Positions 11,787-19,289 of a stretch of DNA of 64,000 nucleotides are shown in pieces. The stretch covers positions 10,335,501 through 10,399,500 of the forward strand of contig NZ_CP109444.1 of NCBI RefSeq assembly GCF_036227225.1, read 5' to 3'. The stretch is from Streptomyces sp. NBC_01478 (GTDB lineage: Bacteria > Actinomycetota > Actinomycetes > Streptomycetales > Streptomycetaceae). Below the pieces are notes generated by a model. That model saw nothing but the letters and a program-made list of their open reading frames with translations, ran no database searches and was not told the origin of the DNA. Each line of letters begins with the position of its first letter. Positions within the stretch are counted from its first letter, which is position 1. Position numbers and translations under genes: made by a program.

Positions 11787-13112
11787 TTGACTTCTGACCT
11801 GCTCGCTCCTCTCGACCTTGCGTTCTGGAACATCGAGTCCGACCGGAACCCGATGCACCTGGGCGCGCTCGGCGTCTTCTCGGCGCACTCGCCCACCGCG
11901 GGAGCCCACGCCGCCGACCTCCTCGCCTCCCGTGCCGCCGCCGTCCCCGGGCTGCGGATGCGCATCCGGGACGTGTGGCAGCCGCTGTCCCTGTCTTTCG
12001 GGAGCGCCGCCCGTGAGGCGGACCCCGACTTCGACCCGCTGCACCACGTCCGGCTGCACGCCCCGACCGCCGACTTCCAGGAGGTCGCGGGCCGGCTCAT
12101 GGAACGCCCGCTGGAGCGCGGCCGGCCCCCGTGGGAGGCGCATGTGCTGCCCGGCGAGGACGGTGCCTCCTTCGCCGTGCTGTTCAAGTTCCACCACGCC
12201 CTGGCCGACGGACTGCGCGCGCTGACCCTCGCCGCCGCGATCCTCGACCCGATGGACATGCCCGAGCGCCGACCCCGCCCCGAGGAGCCCGCGCGCGGCC
12301 TCCTGCCCGACGTGCGCAAGCTGCCCGGGCTGCTGCGGGGCGCCCTGTCCGACGTCGGCCGGGCCCTCGACATCGGGGCGTCCGTCGCCCGCTCGACCCT
12401 GGACGTCCGCTCGTCGGCGGCACTGGCCTCCGAACCGTCGGGCACCCGCCGTACCGCCGGAGTCGTCATCGACCTCGACGACGTGCACCGCATCCGCAAG
12501 ACCGTCGGCGGCACCGTCAACGACGTGCTCATCGCGGTCGTCGCGGGCGCCCTGCGCCGCTGGCTCGACGAACGCGGCGACGGCAGCGAGGGCGTCGCGC
12601 CCCGCGCCCTGATCCCCGTCTCCAAACGCCGCCCGCGCGGCGCGCAGCCACAGGGCAACCGGCTCTCCGGGTACCTGATACGGCTGCCCGTCGACGACCC
12701 GGACCCCCTCGCCCGGCTCGACTCCGTGCGCGCCGCCATGGACCGCAACAAGGACGCCGGCCCCAACCGGGGCGCGGGCGCCGTCGCCCTGCTCGCCGAC
12801 CACGTACCGGCGCTCGGCCACCGGCTCGGCGGACCGTTCGCCGCACAGGCCGCCCGGCTCTGGTTCGACATCCTTGTCACCAGCGTCCCGCTGCCCGGCA
12901 TCGGCCTCAAGCTCGGCGGCAACCCCGTCACCGCGGTCTTCCCGTACGCCCCCCTGGCCAGCGGCCAGTCCCTCGCGGTCGCCGTCTCCACCTTCCGCGG
13001 ACACGTCCACTACGGCCTCGTCGCGGACGCGGCGGCCGTACCGGATCTCGATCTGTTCGCCCGGGCCCTCACCGAGGAGGTGGAGACACTCATCACCGCC
13101 TGTGGGTCGTGA
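11787..13112 (+). CDS. WS/DGAT-type wax ester synthase / diacylglycerol acyltransferase
   Basis: A 441-residue acyltransferase of the bacterial WS/DGAT family, which transfers acyl-CoA to diacylglycerol or fatty alcohols to make storage triacylglycerol. The HHxxxDG catalytic motif appears as FHHALADG (His136-His137), and the C-terminal domain has VNDVLIAVVAGALRRWL and GNRLSGYLIRLPVDDPDPLARL, typical of the family. The likely start is TTG 11787 with GAGGC upstream; the protein then begins MTSDLLAPLDLAFWN, as homologs do. Stand-alone gene; its upstream region (11690-11760) has several CTTGA repeats that could include a -35 element. Acyl acceptor cannot be told from sequence. Confidence 0.88.
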   Translation: MTSDLLAPLDLAFWNIESDRNPMHLGALGVFSAHSPTAGAHAADLLASRAAAVPGLRMRIRDVWQPLSLSFGSAAREADPDFDPLHHVRLHAPTADFQEVAGRLMERPLERGRPPWEAHVLPGEDGASFAVLFKFHHALADGLRALTLAAAILDPMDMPERRPRPEEPARGLLPDVRKLPGLLRGALSDVGRALDIGASVARSTLDVRSSAALASEPSGTRRTAGVVIDLDDVHRIRKTVGGTVNDVLIAVVAGALRRWLDERGDGSEGVAPRALIPVSKRRPRGAQPQGNRLSGYLIRLPVDDPDPLARLDSVRAAMDRNKDAGPNRGAGAVALLADHVPALGHRLGGPFAAQAARLWFDILVTSVPLPGIGLKLGGNPVTAVFPYAPLASGQSLAVAVSTFRGHVHYGLVADAAAVPDLDLFARALTEEVETLITACGS

Positions 13113-13218
13113 CGCGGCACGAGTTTGGTGCTGCGGCCCGGCGCTCCGTAAAATTCCCTGTTCGACGGCCGGTGCGATCGGAGCGCCGCCGCGGATCACC
13201 CAAGGAAACGGCAGCGCG

Positions 13219-14712
13219 ATGACGGTGACAGAGAACGGCTCCACGACCCCGGACGAGGTCGTGTACGGGCCCGGCATCGACCCCGAGCGGCTGGCCGTCT
13301 GCCTCAGCGTGCTCGACGAGCTGGAGAAGATCGACGTCGACCACCCCGACGCGATCGCCGTGCGCCGGGCCACCGCGGGCATCTACCGCAGCGTCAAGCA
13401 GCGCCGCCGCCAGGAGCGCCGGGCCGCGAAGACCGCGCACGACAAGGCGGTCACCGAGTCCACCGCGACCGGCTCCGCGCAGCGCATCGACGACGAGACC
13501 GAGGGCCTGCTCCCGTCGTCGGTGACGGAGGAGGGCCGGATCGCCGGGATACTGCAGCGCCCGCGCTCCTGCTACACCTGCAAGACCCGCTACGTGGAAG
13601 TCGACTACTTCTACCACCAGCTCTGTCCCGACTGCGCCCGTCTGAACCGCGAGAAGCGCGACGACCACGCCGACCTCACCGGCAAGCGCGCGCTGCTCAC
13701 CGGCGGCCGCGCCAAGATCGGCATGTACATCGCGCTCAGGCTGCTGCGCGACGGCGCCCACACCACGATCACCACGCGCTTCCCCAAGGACGCCATCCGC
13801 CGCTTCAAGGCCATGGACGACTCCGCGGACTGGCTGCACCGCCTGGAGGTCGTCGGCATGGACCTCCGCGACCCGGCGCAGGCCGTGGCCCTCGCCGACC
13901 AGGTCGCCGAGGCGGGCCCGCTCGACATCCTCATCAACAACGCGACGCAGACCGTACGGCGACTGCCCTCCGCCTACGCCGCCCTCGTCGACGGCGAGAG
14001 CGCACCGCTGCCCGCCGGCGAGCTGCCCGCGCACCACGTCATCGGCGCCTTCGGCTCCGGCGCGGTCGACGGCCTCGCCGCGCTGCCCGTCGGCATCAGC
14101 GGTCTCGACGCCCAGCAGGTCGCCGACCTCGCCCTGGTCGCGGGCAACGCCAGCGTCGCCCGGCACCTCGACGGCACCGCCATCGACGCCGGCGGCCTGG
14201 TCCCCGACGTGGTCGACACCAACACCTGGGTGCAGACCATCGAGCAGATCTCCCCGGTGGAGCTCCTTGAGACCCAACTCTGCAACTACACCGCGCCGTT
14301 CATCCTGATCAGCAAGCTCCGCCCGGCCATGGCCGCCGCCGCCGAGGCCGCGACCAGCGGACGCGCGTACATCGTCAACGTCTCCGCGATGGAGGGCGTC
14401 TTCGGCCGCGGTTACAAGGGCGCCGGGCACCCGAACACCAACGCCGCCAAGGCCGCGATGAACATGGTGACCCGCACCAGCGGCCAGGAGATGTTCCAGA
14501 CCGACGGCATCCTCATGACCTCCGTCGACACCGGCTGGATCACCGACGAACGCCCCCACTACGACAAGCTCCGCCTCGCCGAGGAGGGCTTCCACGCACC
14601 GCTCGACCTGGTCGACGGCGCGGCCCGGGTTTACGATCCGATTGTGCGTGGAGAGCAGGGCGAGGACCTGTACGGCGTCTTCCTGAAGGACTACGCGCCC
14701 GGCAAGTGGTAA
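13219..14712 (+). CDS. SDR-fold protein with N-terminal helical region and Cys4 zinc ribbon
   Basis: A 497-residue protein. Residues 1-110 are charged and helical. Residues 118-139 hold four cysteines (CYTCKTRY...CPDC), a likely zinc ribbon. From 155 a Rossmann fold starts with TGKRALLTGGRAKIGMYIAL, and LDILINNATQTVRR matches the SDR NNAG region. The usual catalytic Ser is present (IVNVSAMEG), but where YxxxK is expected the sequence reads HPNTNAAKAAM: Lys411 is there and the Tyr position (407) is Thr. The protein may therefore bind NAD(P) without standard SDR chemistry. ATG 13219 has AAGGAA upstream. A TAAAAT box near 13150 could be the -10. Related proteins occur in many actinobacteria and other groups; I know no established function. 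Confidence 0.8.
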   Translation: MTVTENGSTTPDEVVYGPGIDPERLAVCLSVLDELEKIDVDHPDAIAVRRATAGIYRSVKQRRRQERRAAKTAHDKAVTESTATGSAQRIDDETEGLLPSSVTEEGRIAGILQRPRSCYTCKTRYVEVDYFYHQLCPDCARLNREKRDDHADLTGKRALLTGGRAKIGMYIALRLLRDGAHTTITTRFPKDAIRRFKAMDDSADWLHRLEVVGMDLRDPAQAVALADQVAEAGPLDILINNATQTVRRLPSAYAALVDGESAPLPAGELPAHHVIGAFGSGAVDGLAALPVGISGLDAQQVADLALVAGNASVARHLDGTAIDAGGLVPDVVDTNTWVQTIEQISPVELLETQLCNYTAPFILISKLRPAMAAAAEAATSGRAYIVNVSAMEGVFGRGYKGAGHPNTNAAKAAMNMVTRTSGQEMFQTDGILMTSVDTGWITDERPHYDKLRLAEEGFHAPLDLVDGAARVYDPIVRGEQGEDLYGVFLKDYAPGKW

Positions 14713-14784
14713 CCCGCCACCCCGGACACGAGTCCCGGTGACCGCCGGGCCCCGGCCCTGGTGAGCACCGCGCGAGGAGTTCCC

Positions 14785-15018
14785 ATGGCCAGTCCGCACG
14801 GCATCGATCCGAGGGCCTTCAAGGACCCGCGCAACCACTACCCGACCGACGCGGAGTTCTACGCGAGCGACCGCCCGGCCCACCCCGTTCTGCCGGAGGA
14901 CCGCCCGCGCGGCGGCGGGCCCATGACCGCGGTGAAGCACCGCGGGACCTGGGCCACGGTCGCGCTCGTCGCCGGTATCGTCCTGCTGATCCTCGTGGGG
15001 ATCGCCCTGTTCCCGTGA
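14785..15018 (+). CDS. Small tail-anchored membrane protein
   Basis: A 77-residue protein beginning MASPHGIDPRAFKDPRNHYP, with a hydrophilic acidic N-terminus and a single C-terminal helix (WATVALVAGIVLLILVGIAL) ending close to the terminus, so the N-terminus is probably cytoplasmic. ATG 14785 follows GAGGAG; a GTG at 14761 would add eight residues. It follows the zinc-ribbon SDR by 72 nt and may be cotranscribed. I do not recognise the family. Confidence 0.6.
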   Translation: MASPHGIDPRAFKDPRNHYPTDAEFYASDRPAHPVLPEDRPRGGGPMTAVKHRGTWATVALVAGIVLLILVGIALFP

Positions 15019-15034
15019 TCCCGTCGGGGAGCCG

Positions 15035-15844
15035 CTAGGGGCGGGGCGGCGCGGCCGACCTCAGCCGGTCGTGGACGGCGTACCCGCCCGACGCGTACGC
15101 CGCCCGCACCCGGGTCCCGCCGTCCACCAGCAGCTCCGCCCCGGTGATCCACTCGGCCTGGTCGGAGGCCAGCCACAGCACCGCCCGTGCGATGTCGGCC
15201 GGCTCCCCGATCCGGCCGAGCGGCAGCCCGGCGGCGAGCTCCGCCTCGCCCGGCTCCCAGACGAACCGGGCCATCTCGGTGCGGACGAGCCCGGGGGAGA
15301 CGGAGTTGACCCGCACCTTCGGCGCGAGTTCACCCGCGAGCTGCTGCGTGAGGTGCAGGAGGGCCGCCTTACTGGTCCCGTACGCCCCGACGTTCGGCCC
15401 GACATGACCGGCGCCCTCCGTGCACACGTTCACCACGGCGCCGCCGTGCTCCCGCATCCACGCCCGCCACGCACACTGCACCAACCGCAGCGGCGCCTCC
15501 ACGTTCACGGTGAACGCCGTCCGCCAGGCGTCCGGATCGGCTTCCATCAGGGGGCCGTACGGCTGGTTCGTCGCCGCGTTGTTGACGACCACGTCGATCC
15601 GGCCGAACGTGCGCAGCGCGAACTCCGCCAATTCCCCCGGGTGTTCGGGGTCGCCGACGTCCCCGGCCAGGCCGACCCCGCCCAACTCCTCCGCGACCCG
15701 CCCCACTTCACCGGCGTCCCGCGCGCTCACGCACACCAGTGCCCCGGCCCCGGCGAACGCCTCGGCGACCGCGCGGCCGATCCCGCGCGTACCCCCGGTG
15801 ACCAGGACGGCCCGGCCCCGCAGACCGTACGACGACGACGTCAT
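15035..15844 (-). CDS. SDR family oxidoreductase
   Basis: A 269-residue classical short-chain dehydrogenase. It has the NAD(P) motif VLVTGGTRGIGRAV (residues 13-26), NNAA, a catalytic Ser-region (VVNVCTEGAGHVG, with the usual Ser replaced by Thr/Glu context), YGTSK (Tyr and Lys of YxxxK) and the C-terminal GAELLVDGG. Closest in style to 3-oxoacyl reductase-like SDRs of unknown substrate. ATG start at 15844. Convergent with the small membrane protein, 16 nt apart, and 25 nt downstream of the HD gene on the same strand, so perhaps cotranscribed with it. Confidence 0.85.
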   Translation of the reverse strand: MTSSSYGLRGRAVLVTGGTRGIGRAVAEAFAGAGALVCVSARDAGEVGRVAEELGGVGLAGDVGDPEHPGELAEFALRTFGRIDVVVNNAATNQPYGPLMEADPDAWRTAFTVNVEAPLRLVQCAWRAWMREHGGAVVNVCTEGAGHVGPNVGAYGTSKAALLHLTQQLAGELAPKVRVNSVSPGLVRTEMARFVWEPGEAELAAGLPLGRIGEPADIARAVLWLASDQAEWITGAELLVDGGTRVRAAYASGGYAVHDRLRSAAPPRP

Positions 15845-15869
15845 CGCCGTACCGTCTCATGACGGACCG

Positions 15870-16445
15870 TCAGTCGACAGCCCCCAGCCGGGAGTTGGGC
15901 AGTCGGGAGTTCCGGGCGGCCACTATGCCCAGGACCGTGCGCCAGTCCTCCAGGACCCCGGCGTCGAGGCCGACGACCCTGGCCGCGTCGTCGGCCTGGC
16001 GCAGGGTGACCGCGTCGTCGGCGAGCGGATCGCGCTCGAAGGCGGCGGCCTCGGCGCGGGACATCGGGCCGCCCTGGGTCCGCAGGGTCAGCGTGCTCTG
16101 TGCGGACAGATCGTGGTCCGGTGCGGCGGTGGCCAGGTAGCGCTTCGCGGGCACGTGCAGCCGGACCAGTCGGGCGACCCGCTCGCCGAGCAGGGCGTGG
16201 ACGGCGTCCGCCGCGTGCTCCGCGTGACCGGCGTCGTCGCCGGGTCGCAGGAGATGCCCGATGTCGTGGACCAGGCCGGCGATCTGAAGCTCCTTGTCGG
16301 CGGGGCGACTTCGGCGCAGCAGCGCGGCCGTCTGCAAGGCGTGGTCGTGCAGATCGACCGGGTCGCCGCTTCTGTCGGATGTGTCCCAGGCGCCCCGACA
16401 GGCGTACAGCAGATCCATCAGCTCCTCGACGCTGCGCAACTCCAT
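15870..16445 (-). CDS. HD-domain protein of the PhnZ-like (phosphonate-associated) oxygenase type
   Basis: A 191-residue HD-domain protein. H...HDIGH metal-binding motifs appear as DLHDHALQTAALLRR and LQIAGLVHDIGHLL, followed by GHAEHAADAVHALLG, RLHVPAKRYL, LRTQGGPMSRAEAAAFERDP and DAVTLRQADDAARV. This order of motifs is that of the HD subfamily containing PhnZ, a mixed-valent diiron oxygenase that cleaves 2-amino-1-hydroxyethylphosphonate, and related myo-inositol-oxygenase-like proteins. No PhnY-type dioxygenase is adjacent, so the substrate is open; it could also be a plain phosphohydrolase. Likely in a short unit with the downstream SDR. Confidence 0.75.
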   Translation of the reverse strand: MELRSVEELMDLLYACRGAWDTSDRSGDPVDLHDHALQTAALLRRSRPADKELQIAGLVHDIGHLLRPGDDAGHAEHAADAVHALLGERVARLVRLHVPAKRYLATAAPDHDLSAQSTLTLRTQGGPMSRAEAAAFERDPLADDAVTLRQADDAARVVGLDAGVLEDWRTVLGIVAARNSRLPNSRLGAVD

Positions 16446-16923
16446 GCGTCAGTCCTCCCGCGAGACAGCCCGTGCGGAACCCCAGGGGATCATGGCGAGC
16501 TTGCGACTCAGCCAACGGGACCTGAACTGCGTGACGCCTTGAGTGACGTAGGTCATGTTCTCGACCGTGTGTGCGCGGATGTAGGCCATCCGAGTGGTCG
16601 TCAAACCGCGCATGATGTAACAAACCGGTTCAGGTCATGGCCGAAGAACACGGGGAGACTTGCAATGGTTACCCCATGTTTTCAGCCCCATCGAGCGGCG
16701 GCCCGCTCATTTGGTTAACCTGAGGCAGACGGACAGCGACAAGGGGTCCCACCCACACCCATGGTCCGTCCCGGGACAAGCCGGTCACAACGGCCTGCTC
16801 TCACACGAGTAACCGGCGCCACCGCGTCCGAACTGCCTTCAACCCACGCCCGAGCGGGCTCAGGTACCGGACCGGAGACGGCCGGTGTGCCCCGAGGGTG
16901 ACCCGACACATAAGGAGTGCGCG
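16446..16923. other. 478-nt intergenic region, divergent promoters
   Basis: No convincing gene on either strand. It separates the HD gene from a small conserved ORF and so must hold promoters for both. The stretch 16595-16720 is AT-richer than its surroundings and includes TTTGGTTAACC, with a GGTTAACC palindrome at about 16713-16720. No RNA family was recognised. Confidence 0.5.
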
Positions 16924-17097
16924 GTGACACCGGAGAAGACGAATCGCGAGCAACGCCCCAAGGAACACACGGAGCGTGCGGGCCACCGGTCCGACGAGCT
17001 CGGCAGCCTGGCCGTGTGGGCACGGTCCGCCCCCATCCGTCTCGCGGGCTACGAGGACGACCTCGCCGAGCCCCACATCCTGCCCAGCGTGGACTGA
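16924..17097 (+). CDS. Small conserved-looking hydrophilic protein, function unknown
   Basis: A 57-residue polypeptide, GTG start with AAGGAG 7 nt upstream. The first 27 residues are strongly charged (Glu/Lys/Arg); the rest, SLAVWARSAPIRLAGYEDD then PSVD at the end, is less polar and looks structured. No Cys, no signal peptide and no membrane segment. The two-part charged-leader/core design recalls precursor peptides, but no modification enzymes lie nearby and the resemblance is only superficial. It is followed 54 nt later by a GNAT gene on the same strand. Confidence 0.55.
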   Translation: MTPEKTNREQRPKEHTERAGHRSDELGSLAVWARSAPIRLAGYEDDLAEPHILPSVD

Positions 17098-17151
17098 CCC
17101 CACGGGACCCTTCGCGATCGCCGACGGCATGGGCGTGCGAAAATCGCGCCC

Positions 17152-17634
17152 ATGCTGATCAGAGAAGCCGCGGCCGACGACTGGCCGCGGATCTGGCCTT
17201 TCTGGCACCGGATCGTCGCTGCCGGCGACACCTACACCTGGGCCCGGGACACCTCCGAAGAGGCGGCCCGGGCCCTGTGGACGTCCCCGCCCAAGCGCGT
17301 GTACGTCGCCGAGGACGAGACCGGGACCGTCGTCGGCTCGGCCTTCGTCACCCCGAACTACGGCGGCCCCGCCGACCGCATCGCCAACGCCGGCTTCATG
17401 GTCGACCCCGACCACGGGGGACGCGGCATCGGCCGTGCCCTCGCCGAACACATCCTCACCGCCGCCCGCGAGCAGGGCTTCCGGGGCATGGTCTTCAACG
17501 CCGTCGTCGAGACCAACCCGGCCGTCAAGCTCTGGCTCTCCCTCGGCTTCACGATCCTGGGCACGGTGCCGGACGCCTTCGAGCATCCCCGCGACGGCCG
17601 CGTGGGCCTGCACATCATGCACCGCGCCCTCTAG
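17152..17634 (+). CDS. GNAT family N-acetyltransferase
   Basis: A 160-residue acetyl-CoA-dependent acetyltransferase with the motif A pyrophosphate loop VDPDHGGRGIGRALAEHIL (residues 84-102) and motif B region NPAVKLWLSLGFTILGTVP. It resembles the phosphinothricin/methionine-sulfoximine-like group (MLIREAAADDW at the start), but substrate cannot be assigned. ATG at 17152. Convergent with the amidase, 30 nt apart. Confidence 0.88.
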   Translation: MLIREAAADDWPRIWPFWHRIVAAGDTYTWARDTSEEAARALWTSPPKRVYVAEDETGTVVGSAFVTPNYGGPADRIANAGFMVDPDHGGRGIGRALAEHILTAAREQGFRGMVFNAVVETNPAVKLWLSLGFTILGTVPDAFEHPRDGRVGLHIMHRAL

Positions 17635-17664
17635 AAGGAGCCTCTGGCCGAGGAACAGGACCTC

Positions 17665-19008
17665 TCAGTCGAGCGGCGCGGTCCGCACCCACGGGCGCAG
17701 CGTCTCCAACTGCTCCGCCAGCTCCAGCAGCGCCGTCTCCGATCCCGGCCGCCCCACCAGTTGTACGGCGCAGGGCGCGCCGGAGGGCAGGGTGCCGAAC
17801 GGGACCGACATGGCGGGCCAGCCGGTGAGGTTCCAAGGGGGCGTCATCGGCGAGTAGTTGGTGTTCGCCAGCACATTCCGCAGCCAGCCCCGCTCGTCCC
17901 ATGGGCCGGCCTTGGGGGAGCGGCGCGCCAGTGCCGCCGTCAGCAGGATGTCGTGCTCGGCGAAGAACGGCGCGAGGCGCTCCCGGAGCCGCTCCCGGCC
18001 CTTCCCGGTGCGGACGCCCTTCACGAAGCGCCGCCCGATCGCCGCGTGCACCCGGGTCCGCCGCGTCAGCTTCCGCGGGTCGAGCCCCGCCGCGTCCACC
18101 GACGTCCCGGCCGTCCAGTGCGCGAGCGAGGTCGTGCTCAGGGACAGCGGATACGGCGGATCGGCGCGCTGCAGCGTGTGACCGGCCCTGGCCAGCAGCC
18201 CGGACGCCTCCCGGACGGCGGTCGTATACGGCTTGCCGACGGCGACTCCGGCGAGCGGGCTGCGCACGGAGACGGCGATGGAGCGGGAGGCCGGCTCGTC
18301 GGGGCGTTCGACCTGGGTGTCCGCGATGACCGAAAACATCAGCCGGGCGTCCTCGACGGTCGTCGCCAGGGGGCCGTTTTCGGACATTCCGAACCAGTCG
18401 CCGTCGCCGATGCCGGCCGGGACGACCCCGAACCCCGGCTTGATGGTGACGAGACCGCAGTTCGCGGCCGGTATGCGCAGCGAGCCCATCCCGTCGTTGC
18501 CGAGCGCGATCGGCACCATGCCAGCGGCGACCGCCGCCGCGCTGCCGCCCGAGGAACCCCCTGCGGTACGGGTGGTGTCCCACGGGTTGCGGGCGGTGCC
18601 GTGGACGCCCTCGGTGGTCCCGAAGACGCACAGCTCGGGCACGTTCGTCAGTCCGACGACCACCGCACCCGCCGCCCGCAGCCGCGCCACGGTGACATGG
18701 TCGTGGTCGGCGGGGGTGTCCGGGGTCGCGGCCGAGCCGACCCGGTTGGACTCGCCCGTCACGGCCAGGTTGTCCTTCACGGCCACCGGCACGCCCGCCA
18801 GGGGCAGTTGGGTCAGATCGGCCCGCGCTGCCACCTCGTCGGCCTCCGCGAGCGCGGCCTCCGCCCGCACGACTCGGAACGCGCCGATCCGCCCGTCGAG
18901 CCGCTCGATCCGGGCGAGATGCTCGGCCACCACCTCACGCGGAGTGACCCGCTTCTCGCGTACGGCGGCGGATATCTCTGCGGCGGTACGGCCGACCCAG
19001 TTGGTCAC
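17665..19008 (-). CDS. Amidase signature family protein
   Basis: A 447-residue Ser-cisSer-Lys hydrolase. The amidase signature GGSSGGSAAAVAAGMVP and the downstream GNDGMGSLRIPAANCGLV are present, and the catalytic Lys lies in VAVKDNLAV. Members hydrolyse aliphatic or aromatic amides in the cytoplasm; substrate unknown. The start is GTG 19008 (MTNWVGRTAAEISAAV) with AGGAG 7 nt upstream. The frame stays open to 19251 and that extension is rich in Lys/Arg, but it lacks a ribosome site and does not resemble amidases. A palindrome at 19027-19038 lies just upstream of the ribosome site. Confidence 0.88.
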   Translation of the reverse strand: MTNWVGRTAAEISAAVREKRVTPREVVAEHLARIERLDGRIGAFRVVRAEAALAEADEVAARADLTQLPLAGVPVAVKDNLAVTGESNRVGSAATPDTPADHDHVTVARLRAAGAVVVGLTNVPELCVFGTTEGVHGTARNPWDTTRTAGGSSGGSAAAVAAGMVPIALGNDGMGSLRIPAANCGLVTIKPGFGVVPAGIGDGDWFGMSENGPLATTVEDARLMFSVIADTQVERPDEPASRSIAVSVRSPLAGVAVGKPYTTAVREASGLLARAGHTLQRADPPYPLSLSTTSLAHWTAGTSVDAAGLDPRKLTRRTRVHAAIGRRFVKGVRTGKGRERLRERLAPFFAEHDILLTAALARRSPKAGPWDERGWLRNVLANTNYSPMTPPWNLTGWPAMSVPFGTLPSGAPCAVQLVGRPGSETALLELAEQLETLRPWVRTAPLD

Positions 19009-19026
19009 GGGCGCGCTCCTTCGACT

Positions 19027-19038
19027 TACTCGCGAGTA
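19027..19038. promoter_or_regulatory. Perfect palindrome upstream of the amidase gene (TetR-type operator candidate)
   Basis: TACTCGCGAGTA is a perfect 12-bp palindrome, 18 bp upstream of the amidase GTG. With its flanking T it reads TTACTCGCGAGTA, the shape of many TetR-family operators. No TetR gene is in the window. Confidence 0.5.
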
Positions 19039-19239
19039 TGTACGGAGAACTGTGCCTCGCTGTCGCCGCCGCGTCGAGGGTCTGCCGCCCCGTGAAGCGG
19101 GGAGGGGTTCGCCTTGGACATACGTGACCGTCTTCTTGGACTTTTTCGCGGGCCGCTTCCTGGCGAGTGCCCGCTGACCAGCCGGTCCTCCGATCACTGG
19201 CCCAACTTGGCTACTCCTGCTGCCCATTGACAGCCCCTG

Positions 19240-19267
19240 AGGTCGGTCCAATCATCAGACGTCCGAT
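19240..19267. promoter_or_regulatory. Two operator-like motifs upstream of the GH20-GH29 operon
   Basis: Positions 19254-19267 hold ATCAGACGTCCGAT, a near-palindrome (12 of 14 symmetric). Just before it, 19240-19252 read AGGTCGGTCCAAT, which matches 10 of 13 bases of TGGTCCGACCAAT, the palindrome upstream of the fucose operon at 37749. This would allow shared control of fucosidase and fucose uptake, but the match is short. Confidence 0.4.
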
Positions 19268-19289
19268 CAATCGCGACCAGTGGAGTGGC

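Noticed and set aside
19167..19289. Upstream extension of the GH20 protein, and a Lys/Arg-rich extension of the amidase to 19251
   Set aside because: Both lack ribosome sites and family similarity; the region more likely holds the two divergent promoters.
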